Source: Deltaproteobacteria bacterium
Lineage (GTDB): Bacteria; Bacillota; Desulfotomaculia; Desulfotomaculales; JAGUVT01
NCBI GenBank assembly: GCA_020062745.1
Contig: JAGUVT010000047.1
Location: 1-32,652 of the forward strand
Length of the DNA stretch: 32,652 bases
Reading direction: 5' to 3'
This document shows positions 13,289 to 21,449 of the stretch, piece by piece. The position numbers and the translations under genes are program-made. The notes under the pieces are model-generated. The model worked only from the letters and a program-made list of their open reading frames with translations, was not told the origin of the DNA and searched no databases. Within the stretch, counting starts at the first letter, position 1. Every line of letters starts with the position of its first letter.

Positions 13289-14467
13289 ATGCGTAAACTG
13301 AATAACCTGTTGATCCTGGCGACCCTTATCGTGGCCTTATTCGTTGTAGCCTCCCCGGCGGGGGCGAAGTGCTCTGCTTGCAATGAGTATGCCCGCCTGG
13401 AGGCTCCCTACGCCGTGCCCCCGGTGGACGCCAAATTCGTCGTCGGAGAAGCGAGCTACACAGCAAGCGGCAAAATGTATGATATGGACGCTAGGTCGTT
13501 CATCGAGAACGGTAGGACCTACGTCCCTATTCGCTATATTGCTTACGCCCTGGGCGTACCGGAGAGCGGCGTGGTGTGGGACGAGCCGACAAAGACTGTG
13601 CAATTGGTGAGAGGTTATAACGTGCTCAAGTTCCGGGTCGGCAGCAAGGAGAGCAACTTCTACCAGACTTACTGGGGATACTGCCCGAACGACAACCCGT
13701 GGTACCTTACCTACCAAACCGAGCTCGGCGGCGACGAAACATACATAAAGAAATGCTACAAGATGATGGACGTTGCACCGCTGATTAGAAATGACCGGAC
13801 ATATCTACCGGCGCGGTACGTGGCTGAGGGGTTCGGAGTAGACGTAGGCTGGGACCCCGCTACCAAAACTGTGACCCTCCGGCAGCCGCAGCGGAGGAGT
13901 TCGCCTTTCTCGCCCCCGGCCGGGCTGAACACGCTGGGCTTCAAGGTGGGCGATAAGAACGCTTACGTGAATCCCACGATCAGGGAGGAGCCGTTTACCG
14001 AAAAGGATTGGACGGGCGGTTATGTGGTTGGTAAGAAGCACTACATAGAAGGCGGCGCTCCGCTGGCTCTGTCCGCCGCGCCGTTTATGGACAAGGATAA
14101 GTTTATCTACCTGCCGGTCGTAGACACCCTCAAAGCCCTGGGCGTGCCGGAGGAAAACTTGATCTGGGACGGCCAGACGCTGAAGATGTACATGTACCCG
14201 GACTACTGGTTTGAGATTGACGCAGGCAGTAGCCTGCTGAAGCTGAACGGGTATATTATGGAATATGCCGACCAAATGAAAAGGCCGGGAATCGAACTGG
14301 TGGGGGTTAACACTCCGCAAGTGGTCAACGGGGCGATGATGCTCGGTAACTATAATATAGACGAAATTTACATGATATTGGACAACAGCAGATATGTACC
14401 CGGAGGTAGATTGGGATGCCATGAGGATGAGAAGATCGGTATAGTTGTTTTTCAGAGTTGGGATTAA
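13289..14467 (+). CDS. Exported protein with copper amine oxidase N-domain repeats
   Basis: A 392-aa secreted protein. A signal peptide is clear (basic MRKLNN, hydrophobic LLILATLIVALFVVA, cleavage near AGA-KC at about 26). Two copies of the copper amine oxidase-like N-terminal domain (PF07833 type) follow: about 65-110 (FIENGRTYVPIRYIAYALGV, then VWDEPTKTVQL) and about 155-200 (LIRNDRTYLPARYVAEGFGV, then WDPATKTVTL), and a weaker third near 255-300 (FIYLPVVDTLKALGVPEENLIWD). The module is a wall-associated domain common in thermophilic clostridia; no oxidase catalytic domain is present. ATG start with GGGAGGATG upstream and an extended -10 (TGGTAAAAT) near 13258. It ends in its own terminator. 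Confidence 0.8.
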   Translation: MRKLNNLLILATLIVALFVVASPAGAKCSACNEYARLEAPYAVPPVDAKFVVGEASYTASGKMYDMDARSFIENGRTYVPIRYIAYALGVPESGVVWDEPTKTVQLVRGYNVLKFRVGSKESNFYQTYWGYCPNDNPWYLTYQTELGGDETYIKKCYKMMDVAPLIRNDRTYLPARYVAEGFGVDVGWDPATKTVTLRQPQRRSSPFSPPAGLNTLGFKVGDKNAYVNPTIREEPFTEKDWTGGYVVGKKHYIEGGAPLALSAAPFMDKDKFIYLPVVDTLKALGVPEENLIWDGQTLKMYMYPDYWFEIDAGSSLLKLNGYIMEYADQMKRPGIELVGVNTPQVVNGAMMLGNYNIDEIYMILDNSRYVPGGRLGCHEDEKIGIVVFQSWD

Positions 14468-14494
14468 GAGCCCAGTAATCGTAAGTCAGCATGA

Positions 14495-14520
14495 GGCGGG
14501 AGTTTTCTCCCGTCTTATTT
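14495..14520 (+). terminator. Rho-independent terminator after the 392-aa gene
   Basis: GGCGGGAG/CTCCCGTC makes an 8-bp stem (one G-T pair) with a TTTT loop and is followed by TTATTT. Confidence 0.7.
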
Positions 14521-14527
14521 GGTAATC

Positions 14528-14556
14528 TTGCCTGGAAACGGGAAATCAGTTAAAAT
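14528..14556 (+). promoter_or_regulatory. Sigma-A promoter for the VapB-like/HicBA cluster
   Basis: TTGCCT (14528-14533) and TAAAAT (14551-14556) with a 17-base spacer, 34 bases before the GTG at 14590. Confidence 0.6.
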
Positions 14557-14589
14557 GAAAAGGCGATACGTATAAGGAGTGGAGCCGTA

Positions 14590-14787
14590 GTGGGAATAGA
14601 CAGGCTGGAAGAAGAAATTCGCAGTTTGCCGGCCAAGTTAAAAAACGAGCTGTTCAAGCGGTTGAAGGTGGTGCCTGCTGAGAAAAAGTGTGCGCTCGAA
14701 AAGCTGATCGGTATAGATGGTGGACCAAAAGATAAAGGGTCTCATACCTATGAGGAGGACCTGTATGGCGGGCAAAAGCCTCTCTAA
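14590..14787 (+). CDS. Orphan VapB-type antitoxin
   Basis: A 65-aa protein. The N-terminal helix (LEEEIRSLPAKLKNELFKRL) and the C-terminal tail (IGIDGGPKDKGSHTYEEDLYGG) match antitoxins that pair with PIN-domain VapC toxins, whose tails typically run G-x-x-D-G-S-x-x-YEE-x-LYG. GTG start at 14590 with GGAG motifs upstream. The usual toxin gene should start at the overlap; instead only a 20-codon stub follows. So the antitoxin is orphaned. It might still repress its own promoter or neutralise a VapC encoded elsewhere. Confidence 0.55.
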   Translation: MGIDRLEEEIRSLPAKLKNELFKRLKVVPAEKKCALEKLIGIDGGPKDKGSHTYEEDLYGGQKPL

Positions 14788-14827
14788 GGTTCTTTACGAT
14801 TCCGACAGGTTCACTACCTTACTTTAA
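14765..14827 (+). pseudogene. VapC (PIN) toxin remnant, 20 codons
   Basis: An ATG with a very strong GAGGAGG site six bases upstream overlaps the antitoxin gene, exactly where a VapC start is expected, but the frame stops after 20 codons. Its residues KVLYDSDRFTTLL resemble the first strand and acidic motif of a PIN domain (V-x-x-D-T/S-x-x-x-x-x-L-L). The rest of the toxin is absent. A short leader peptide is the alternative. Confidence 0.45.
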
Positions 14828-14848
14828 CTGAAGATGGAGGCGTTTTTT

Positions 14849-15046
14849 ATGCAGGTTTTTTGTGTAATTGAGAAAACTGATGATGAGTATCTTGCCTATT
14901 GCGATGAATTGAGAGCCACTGCAAGTGGTGACACGGAACAGGAAGCTTTGGAGAACTTGAAACTTGCCATAAACGAACTGGTGAAGTGTTGCAGAGAGGA
15001 AATTATCGGATCAAATAAGAAGAGGGTTTTGGTGGAGGTGAGTTAA
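14849..15046 (+). CDS. hicB: HicB-like antitoxin
   Basis: A 65-aa partial-RNase-H-fold protein of the HicB family: VFCVIEKTDDEYLAYCDEL is the first hairpin, followed by TASGDTEQEALENLKLAINELV, the characteristic G-x-T-x-x-E-A-x-x-N helix. The start ATG 14849 follows GGAGG at 14836-14840; an upstream ATG at 14834 is part of that ribosome site. No separate DNA-binding domain is present at the C-terminus. It lies directly upstream of HicA, two bases apart by the proposed HicA start. Order antitoxin first is one of the two known hic arrangements. Confidence 0.75.
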   Translation: MQVFCVIEKTDDEYLAYCDELRATASGDTEQEALENLKLAINELVKCCREEIIGSNKKRVLVEVS

Positions 15047-15048
15047 AG

Positions 15049-15276
15049 ATAGCGTCTCTACCAGAAATAACCTACAAGGAGCTTATTGCTCTGGTGAAGC
15101 GCTTTGGTCTTATCCTGCGTGGAGATGGCTCGCCGGTTGTTGTAGGTAGAAATCGAAAGGGCGTGTCTTTTACAATACACCATCATCCGGGCAAGCGAGT
15201 CAGGCCACAAAAACTGGCTAAGATACTGAAGCACATTGGGGTATCGCACGAAGAGTTTTGGGACTGGTACAAATAG
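15049..15276 (+). CDS. hicA: HicA-like toxin with ATA start and missing catalytic His
   Basis: A 75-aa HicA-like double-stranded RNA-binding fold: SLPEITYKELIALVKRFG, then FTIHHHPGKRVRPQKLAKILKHIGVSHEEFWDWY. The family starts M-x-x-LP-x-I-T-x-KE. The codon at that place is ATA (15049-15051), with GGAGGTGA eight bases upstream in ideal position. The next in-frame canonical start, GTG 15094, would delete the first helix. The active-site segment, usually GSHH or GSNH, reads GSPVV, so the catalytic His is gone. Either the toxin is inactivated twice over, or it survives as an RNA-binding partner of HicB with weak translation. Confidence 0.65.
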   Translation: MASLPEITYKELIALVKRFGLILRGDGSPVVVGRNRKGVSFTIHHHPGKRVRPQKLAKILKHIGVSHEEFWDWYK

Positions 15277-15309
15277 GGGCGGAAATATATACCGCTCTTT
15301 ATTTTTTTT
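15277..15309 (+). terminator. Terminator 1 after hicA
   Basis: GGGCGG/CCGCTC makes a 6-bp stem with one G-T pair and loop AAATATATA, followed by TTTATTTTTTTT. The stem begins one base after the hicA stop. Confidence 0.7.
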
Positions 15310-15318
15310 GAAAATGTT

Positions 15319-15352
15319 GAGCAGGATGGAGAATCTGCTCTTTTTGTTTTTT
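15319..15352 (+). terminator. Terminator 2 before the 1264-aa gene
   Basis: GAGCAG/CTGCTC forms a 6-bp stem with a 10-base loop and is followed by TTTTTGTTTTTT. Two terminators in tandem insulate the large surface-protein gene from the toxin-antitoxin cluster. Confidence 0.7.
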
Positions 15353-15446
15353 AAGGATTATTTTAGAGGGGTGTGATCCTAATGTGAACAGATTTAATTC
15401 CAATGTTTCTAAAACGTGGATTTCCAAAGAAAGGAGAGTAGTAATC

Positions 15447-18400
15447 ATGTTTACCGGACTGAAAAACAGAATAAGAAATTTCCCCAGGCCGCTGTTCATC
15501 GTGGCTGCTATATTCCTGATCATGGGGGTGGTCGCAGTTTTTGCGGCTGATAATAGCACATGGACAAAGGAAGGTGGTGGTAAGGATGGCAACAAATACC
15601 CCACCCCCGACGAATACAAATACGACGGCGTCTCCCGCAAGTACGCTTACATGACCTGGGCCAAATTCGGATACAAAATCCTCCTCGGCGGGGGCGCCGA
15701 AGCGGTGCGCACCATCGATACCATGTACGTGCCCAGCTTCGACCACAAATTCGACAACCCCGCAGACTACTTTGACACCGGCCAGGCCGCCGTACCTGCG
15801 GACGAAGTATTCAAGACGCTCAAAGATTCCTACTTCGACCCCCTGAACTGGCCGTTTCTGTCCGGCGGCAGGTACTACGACCTGAGTGACCGTCCCGGCG
15901 GGTGGAAAGACACTGTGGGCAACAAAGAGTGGAACCGGGCCGCGAATATGTACAAGCTGGAGGTAAATGTCACCAGAACGAAGGGGGACGATTACACGAA
16001 GTACAAGGACAGAACCCCCGACCCTAACGCCACCCCTGGCGACCCGCAGCGCGTCAAAGACGGCGACGGCTCCGCCTCCAAACCCGCCGACGTAGGCTGG
16101 CGCGACGGCAACGGCAACTTCGTCTACAAAAAATCCAGCGGCCCCATCACCTACACCGACATGGACGGCAATACCGCATCCACCCCTGGTGACATCGGCT
16201 GGTGGGGCATGACCGAGTGGTGCGGCAAGATGCTGGTCTCTGTACGGAACAAAACCGGCGGCTACGGAGACGTGGTAATAGCCCAGAACTACAACATAAT
16301 GCTGGTGGGTCTGGAACGCACCTACATGGCCAGGGAACCCGGCGAGAAGGACCGCTTCACCGTAAGCCTGGTGAACGAGATGCCGTTCGATGTAAGAAAC
16401 GTCCACCTGCGCGCTTACATCAAGGCCTCCGGCAAGGCCCCCATCCTGATCTACAATGAAACAGTATCAAAACTGCGCGGCTACGGCAGAGGCTGGGACA
16501 CCGAAGGCCCGCAGGCGATCGTCAGCAAGGAGTTCGAGGCTCCCGTGCCGGAAGGGCTGCCGGGAGGCGAAGCCCCTCAATACGAGATCATCGCCACCGC
16601 TAATATCTATTATAGCAACGGCTGGGTCAATCAAAACCTGGTCTCCGAGTGGCGCAACAATGGGAGGAAAATCTTCGGCGACAGCGGGGCCGCCGAGACC
16701 AATTATGCGGACAACGTCCAGAAGGTGGCTTTAGTGGGCCTTAAGAAAGGTGAAAACCGGCCCGAGCCGACTCCGACGCCGACTCCGACTCCGCAACCGG
16801 AGCCCAAACCGCAGCCCAAACCGCAGCCCGAACCGGAGCCTGAACCCGAACCGCCGTGGACCCCGATAAAAACCGGCTGGTGGGAGGAAGGAGTGTACTA
16901 CCCCGTAATCACAAAGCCCGTCTATAAAGAAGTGATCGTAGAAGAACCGGTGACGAAGCTTAAGTGGGTGCCATATAAAGAAGCCACCCCGCCTAAAATA
17001 AAAGTGAGGCTCATTTCGTGGCTCTCGCCCCGGCAGGCCTGGGCGGGGGACGACAACCGGCCGGAATGGACGTACCTGTGGGACGGCAACTGCTATTACG
17101 GGAGATGGGTTGATGCGGGCATGATCATTTTCATCGAATACGACCCGGATACCGGCAGACCTACCGGCCGCGCCGGCGTGCCTGAAGCGACCGTGATTAA
17201 GAAAACCATAAAAGTGCTCGACCGGTACGAAACCGCGCCGGACTACAGCAGCCCGAAGCCGTTGAGGCCCCTGGTGAACTCACAGGCGTTCTGGGGAGGG
17301 AGCAAAGACACCTTTTCCCTGCGTCGTTTCGAACTGTACGGCCAGTACGACCCAAACAACCCCAACCGGCAGATCGGAGCGATGAGCTCTCCGCCGGTGG
17401 TTCTCTACTCGCCATACGGGAACAATTACCCGGACTACTGGCGGTGGATAATCTTCGGCTTTTACAACCAGAATCCCGTATCTCTGGACGGCAAAGCCAG
17501 GGTGACGGGTTCCGCCTTCTCGGAAGAAGGCGCGACGCGTTTCGCCCCGTACCAGACGAAGATGATGAGGCTGGTCATGCCGAAAATAGAAAATAAAGAC
17601 TCCGTGGAGAGCAGAAGCTTCATGACCGCCACCGAAGTTACCGGCGTTGAAAACGCCGTGCTCGGCAAAGCCGCATGGGAACTCGCCGAGCGCCAGGGCG
17701 TGCGGATAGAAACCGAATACAACACTTCCCCGAATGAACGCGTGATCAGATACTACGACGGGCAGCCGAAAGAAGAGTGGATACCTTACTACTCCAAAGA
17801 GTTGCGCACCCTGACGCGCGGCGTCAAGTGGGCGCCCCGATGGGTGTCCGAAAGCCCGGATTCTTCCTTCGGCCGCCTGGAATACGATCCCAAACCGGCA
17901 TGGGTGTGGGGTGTGACGGGAGACTGGCCGAACCATGAAGGCAGCGTGAAAATGCCGGGCATGCCCTCCGTGCAGCACGGCCGGTACGGCGAATGGACGG
18001 AGGAAAAACCGGCCGGCCCGGTGGACGCGCCGCATTACAAAACAAACATCATGTGGAAGTATGTTTACGATCCTTCCATACAGAAAAACCAGGGCTGGGA
18101 CCCCATGCTCGCCGGCTGGGTTCCCATCGAGAGAAAAAACCCGTACTGGAACAACTCCAGAGACTACCGGGGATGGGTGTCACCGGACAGAAACGGCGAC
18201 GAGGTTTACGTCAAAACATACATCCGGGACCGGAACGGAAACGTAACGACGTCCGAACGTTTTTACAGAAAGGTTTCGGAGACCTGGGACATCTCAAAAG
18301 TTTATCCTTACTGGTGGAACTCGGGAAGATACACATCGACCTTAAAAGAATCGACCGGGGACCCGATGGCGGACAATGAAATCCGGCTGGAACTCCTTCC

Positions 18401-19241
18401 CAGGGACCAGATGAGATACGGGCCGGGCGACGGGTGGTACTACGAACAGTTCAAGCCGATACAGCGCATAAACGTGCCCGTGGTGTACAGGCCGATCGTG
18501 GGAAGTCACTTCCAGGTGGCTTCATACAAAGAACCAGGCCGCCGCTGGGGCTGGATTAAGCATCCGTGGGGGTACGGAGGATACTGGGGCTGGGTTGATG
18601 AACCGGCCCGGGCGCATCTGAAAGTGACCGCGTACATGCACAACCCCAACGATTATGCGGTCACCGTGAAAGACATCGAGGGAATATACGCATATGAAGA
18701 GAATGAGAAAATTCACATCGCCAATATCGGCCCTCAACCGTTAAACATTGCGCCGCGCAGCTTCGGCGCCTTTACGGGCGATCTTGTACTCGACGGCTGG
18801 TCTGCGGAAAGATTCCACGACCGCTGGGTGAGAATGGGAAAACCTGAATACATGCTGCCGTATGGGACATATTGGGGTTTCCGCACCACCCTCAAAACGG
18901 ACAGCATTGTGGGATACGACTACGGCGCGTTTAGAGCCTACCTTGCGCCGGGCTTCTGGACGACGGGTTATATCCAGAACGTGGCGTGGTGGGCCTCTCA
19001 GAACAGCCAGTTTACGATCATCGGCCCGGGCGTGAGCGGCCACGTCCTGAAAGCGGAGAACGCCATGACGGACGAGGAATTGCAGCGATTCGTAAACACG
19101 CCCTACGTATCGACGAGAGCGCGGGGAAACATCAGGCGGATCACTTCAAACGATCACACGGTGTGGCTGCCCGTCAAGCGGGAGCTGTACTACAACAGCT
19201 ATGGTGACTGGTGGGTGGAAAGGACGGTGCTGGAGAACTGA
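15447..19241 (+). CDS. Giant exported Trp/Tyr/Pro-rich surface protein, 1264 aa
   Basis: ATG 15447 has AAAGGAGAG eight to ten bases upstream; an upstream in-frame start at 15384 lacks a site. An N-terminal signal or anchor is clear (FPRPLFIVAAIFLIMGVVAVFA, ending near residue 32). The first 430 residues are an aromatic, Asp/Gly-rich region; then comes a Pro-rich hinge of PT, PQPKP and PEPE repeats (about 437-473), and an 790-residue C-terminal part rich in Trp and Tyr with many WW, WG and YY pairs. No catalytic motif, LPxTG or S-layer domain is seen. I do not recognise the family. The hinge suggests a wall-spanning spacer, and placement in a conjugative element suggests an adhesin or mating-surface role, by inference only. 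Codon use is GC-rich as in the transfer genes. It ends with a terminator at 19351. Confidence 0.7.
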   Translation: MFTGLKNRIRNFPRPLFIVAAIFLIMGVVAVFAADNSTWTKEGGGKDGNKYPTPDEYKYDGVSRKYAYMTWAKFGYKILLGGGAEAVRTIDTMYVPSFDHKFDNPADYFDTGQAAVPADEVFKTLKDSYFDPLNWPFLSGGRYYDLSDRPGGWKDTVGNKEWNRAANMYKLEVNVTRTKGDDYTKYKDRTPDPNATPGDPQRVKDGDGSASKPADVGWRDGNGNFVYKKSSGPITYTDMDGNTASTPGDIGWWGMTEWCGKMLVSVRNKTGGYGDVVIAQNYNIMLVGLERTYMAREPGEKDRFTVSLVNEMPFDVRNVHLRAYIKASGKAPILIYNETVSKLRGYGRGWDTEGPQAIVSKEFEAPVPEGLPGGEAPQYEIIATANIYYSNGWVNQNLVSEWRNNGRKIFGDSGAAETNYADNVQKVALVGLKKGENRPEPTPTPTPTPQPEPKPQPKPQPEPEPEPEPPWTPIKTGWWEEGVYYPVITKPVYKEVIVEEPVTKLKWVPYKEATPPKIKVRLISWLSPRQAWAGDDNRPEWTYLWDGNCYYGRWVDAGMIIFIEYDPDTGRPTGRAGVPEATVIKKTIKVLDRYETAPDYSSPKPLRPLVNSQAFWGGSKDTFSLRRFELYGQYDPNNPNRQIGAMSSPPVVLYSPYGNNYPDYWRWIIFGFYNQNPVSLDGKARVTGSAFSEEGATRFAPYQTKMMRLVMPKIENKDSVESRSFMTATEVTGVENAVLGKAAWELAERQGVRIETEYNTSPNERVIRYYDGQPKEEWIPYYSKELRTLTRGVKWAPRWVSESPDSSFGRLEYDPKPAWVWGVTGDWPNHEGSVKMPGMPSVQHGRYGEWTEEKPAGPVDAPHYKTNIMWKYVYDPSIQKNQGWDPMLAGWVPIERKNPYWNNSRDYRGWVSPDRNGDEVYVKTYIRDRNGNVTTSERFYRKVSETWDISKVYPYWWNSGRYTSTLKESTGDPMADNEIRLELLPRDQMRYGPGDGWYYEQFKPIQRINVPVVYRPIVGSHFQVASYKEPGRRWGWIKHPWGYGGYWGWVDEPARAHLKVTAYMHNPNDYAVTVKDIEGIYAYEENEKIHIANIGPQPLNIAPRSFGAFTGDLVLDGWSAERFHDRWVRMGKPEYMLPYGTYWGFRTTLKTDSIVGYDYGAFRAYLAPGFWTTGYIQNVAWWASQNSQFTIIGPGVSGHVLKAENAMTDEELQRFVNTPYVSTRARGNIRRITSNDHTVWLPVKRELYYNSYGDWWVERTVLEN
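16759..16857 (+). repeat. Coding repeats of the Pro-rich hinge
   Basis: Short repeats of CCGACT, then AAACCGCAGCCC and related GAACCGGAGCCT units encode the PTPTPTP, QPKPQPKP and EPEPEP runs of the surface protein. Such runs change length by slippage and could vary between strains. Confidence 0.75.
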
Positions 19242-19350
19242 GGAGCAAATTTCACCCTGCGGAGGCAGACCGGCGCAAAACCTGGGGCGGGAGGGGCCGG
19301 ATATGAGGGGAGTCGTCCGGCGCCGCAGGGGTGAAATATTTTTGAGAGGA

Positions 19351-19375
19351 AGGAGCCGGTTTCGGCTCCTTTTTA
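19351..19375 (+). terminator. Terminator after the giant surface-protein gene
   Basis: AGGAGCCG/CGGCTCCT forms an 8-bp stem with a GTTT loop, followed by TTTTA. It lies 110 bases after the stop at 19241; nothing gene-like is seen between. Confidence 0.75.
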
Positions 19376-19408
19376 TCCTGGATGAAGAAAAAAAAGGAGG
19401 GTTTATGT

Positions 19409-19534
19409 GTGAAAAAGTTATGTTGTCCGAATCGTGACAAAGAAATCGAAAACAAAAACCGTCATGAGTCACACGGCAGTACGGTTGAGTGGTTCTTCTA
19501 TATTCACCCGGGTATAGCCTTGTGCCACATTTAA
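19409..19534 (+). CDS. Possible 41-aa small protein
   Basis: A GTG at 19409 has a very strong AAAGGAGGG site seven bases upstream, and the frame stays open to TAA at 19532-19534. The product is basic with an early CCPNRDKE, reminiscent of a half zinc-knuckle, but unrecognised. The ATG at 19405 with the same ribosome site would give only a 10-codon peptide. The ribosome site is the main support. The rest of the 19242-19566 gap holds only the terminator. Confidence 0.35.
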   Translation: MKKLCCPNRDKEIENKNRHESHGSTVEWFFYIHPGIALCHI

Positions 19535-19566
19535 ACGGAAACCAATGTTTTAATTATATCGGTTCA

Positions 19567-20079
19567 TTAATCAGGATTATTAAACCCCAGTCTTTCAAAG
19601 GCACGTTCTACAATGTCGTCTGTAATGTATTTTGGGTTATTCTGCTGTATTTGTAGAATAATATCCCTGGCATGCATAACAGAAAGCCCGCCCGATTCCA
19701 CCAATATACAAATTAGCTCAATTCCCCAAATCATTGGTACACCCTCTAATTCACACTGTCTTCTTAACGGTTTATCATTTGTTACACATGCCCAACCATA
19801 TTTTTTAGCAAGAATTAAACATAAATGGTCTTGGAAAGATAAGGACCCCCTATTTTCCACTGCTGACATAACCTGTTCCAGTTCTGGTTCCACAAGTCTA
19901 ATCCCAAGTTCTATACAATCACCTTCGCTTATTTCATTGATTTCATTCAAAACAGGCGTAGCTAGGTAGATGTGACCTACATAAATGCACAGTAGTTTGA
20001 TAATAGTTTTGTCACATTTAAAGAAGTCGATAAGAATGTTCGCATCCAGTATTAGAAAATGCTGTTTTTTCGTTCTCAT
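19567..20079 (-). CDS. PIN-domain protein, 170 aa (toxin-like ribonuclease)
   Basis: A PIN-fold nuclease. Acidic residues expected for metal binding are in place: Asp12 in LDANILIDFF, Glu46 in LNEINEI, Asp84 in SFQDHLCLILAKK and Asp102 in TNDKPLRR. The C-terminal helix (DIVERAFERLGF) is typical of larger PIN toxins. Its ATG at 20079 follows the stop of the XRE-ImmA gene by four bases (TAGGTGAATG), so the two are translated as a unit. In such pairs the XRE-ImmA partner acts as antitoxin or regulator and the PIN protein as RNase toxin. All catalytic positions look intact. Confidence 0.8.
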   Translation of the reverse strand: MRTKKQHFLILDANILIDFFKCDKTIIKLLCIYVGHIYLATPVLNEINEISEGDCIELGIRLVEPELEQVMSAVENRGSLSFQDHLCLILAKKYGWACVTNDKPLRRQCELEGVPMIWGIELICILVESGGLSVMHARDIILQIQQNNPKYITDDIVERAFERLGFNNPD

Positions 20080-20083
20080 TCAC

Positions 20084-21235
20084 CTACTCCCAAGAAGAAA
20101 TTCTTTCTCGCATGGCTTCAAGGTCTAATCTTAGTATTTCGGCACCACGACTCAAGGTAATTTTATCTTTTTCAATGCCAATGCGAACTAGTTTAGATAA
20201 ACGATCTTCAATGAAATCAGATGAGGATAGAGAGTCCGGTTCCTGAGAACGTAAAACCTCCGACATGGATTGTTGAAATTTATTCGGAGATAGAGCTTCC
20301 GGCTCTTCGCTAGTACCCAAAGTTTTACCAGTTCTTAATTTATAAGCGCTCTGAAACTTTCTCCATACGGGATTTCCTATTTTCTCGGATAGCCGATAAA
20401 GGACGGTTTTATAACTAACCTGAAATATTCGTTTCACCTTAAGCACGCGATCTACAAAGGATAAGCCGTAAGTATCCTCCCATTCCGATTCAAAAGCTTT
20501 TTCAGGCATTAGGAAATAGGAAGCAAAGACATTCGCTTCAACTTCTTGATCTTTATCTTCGGTACTTTCATTTACATCATAGGCGCCCAAATGAAGCAAT
20601 AAATGCCCTAGTTCATGAGCAGCACTAAAAATCCATCGTTCAACAGAAATCCGCTCCCAAACGTTAATAATGATAGCAGGACCTCCATCTCCATCGGAAA
20701 CTGACAAGCCAAAGAATCCGTCCGATGCAAGACTAATGGTGTGTAGTTTTATTCCATTTGACTCTAACAAACCAGCAATATCGCGAATTGGTTCTTTTTC
20801 GCCTAGATTTAGCTCTTTTCTTGCAAGCTTAGCTACCTGCTTTGCTCTGTCAACCCCTGCAGGAATGGCAGATGAACGATTGGCAAGATCCTTAAATCGA
20901 TATTCTACATGATTGTCTAATAAATTTTCCAGGTAATTATAGTCATCAACCCATCGGGTTACTTCAGATAAAATATAATCTCGGCTATTCATCCTCTTTA
21001 ATGCTCGAAATCTGACTTTCTCTAAAGTGCGAGTTTGTCTAAATAAATCTTGTAATTTTACTCCAAGCGCAGTAGCGATACTTTGTAAGGTTGATACTTT
21101 TGGGGTTGAGTTTCCATTTTCAATATTCCGATATGCAGGCCTTGAAATCCCGGCAAGAGCAGCCACTTGAAATTGGCTCAAGCCTCTTGCTTCACGAATT
21201 CGGCGAAGGTTTAACCCGATTATTTTTTGTTCCAT
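20084..21235 (-). CDS. XRE-ImmA/IrrE fusion regulator (antitoxin of the PIN pair)
   Basis: A 383-aa protein with an N-terminal Cro/C1 HTH (about 6-62: IREARGLSQFQVAALAGISRPAYRNIENG) and a C-terminal ImmA/IrrE peptidase domain with the complete zinc motif HELGH at 207-211 followed by EVEANVFASYFLMP, the usual second helix (Glu ligand region). I prefer ATG 21235, with GGTGGTG just upstream, over the GTG at 21244. Known members bind their own operator and cleave or hold a regulator; with PIN genes they form addiction or stress modules. It is divergent from the ubiquitin-like operon, and its upstream DNA holds the imperfect palindrome TACGGAA/TTCGTA at 21272-21292, a possible binding site for the HTH. 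Confidence 0.82.
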   Translation of the reverse strand: MEQKIIGLNLRRIREARGLSQFQVAALAGISRPAYRNIENGNSTPKVSTLQSIATALGVKLQDLFRQTRTLEKVRFRALKRMNSRDYILSEVTRWVDDYNYLENLLDNHVEYRFKDLANRSSAIPAGVDRAKQVAKLARKELNLGEKEPIRDIAGLLESNGIKLHTISLASDGFFGLSVSDGDGGPAIIINVWERISVERWIFSAAHELGHLLLHLGAYDVNESTEDKDQEVEANVFASYFLMPEKAFESEWEDTYGLSFVDRVLKVKRIFQVSYKTVLYRLSEKIGNPVWRKFQSAYKLRTGKTLGTSEEPEALSPNKFQQSMSEVLRSQEPDSLSSSDFIEDRLSKLVRIGIEKDKITLSRGAEILRLDLEAMRERISSWE

Positions 21236-21307
21236 GTTCACCACCCTTTTTTATATTTATATATATTATATACGGAAATACATAATTCGTAAACATGATA
21301 AGTTAAC

Positions 21308-21336
21308 TTGCCATAAAAATATTTTTGGTATATAAT
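21308..21336 (+). promoter_or_regulatory. Strong sigma-A promoter of the ubiquitin-like operon
   Basis: TTGCCA (21308-21313) and a perfect TATAAT (21331-21336) are spaced by 17 bases, about 115 bases before the first gene. It is the best promoter match that I found in the window. Confidence 0.75.
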
Positions 21337-21449
21337 TAAAATCAACCAGTTGGTAACGTGAAAAAATATAGATCAGGAAGGAGGAATTAGGTTTAGCGAA
21401 ACAATCCATAAGAATCAGGGTATTATCAGATGAAAGGTGTGTGAATCCT

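Noticed and set aside
15363-16406. Long minus-strand open frame (347 codons) opposite the giant surface-protein gene
   Set aside because: It is antisense to a gene with signal peptide, ribosome site and coherent protein; its product is Val/Gly/His-rich, as expected for the complement of GC-rich coding DNA.
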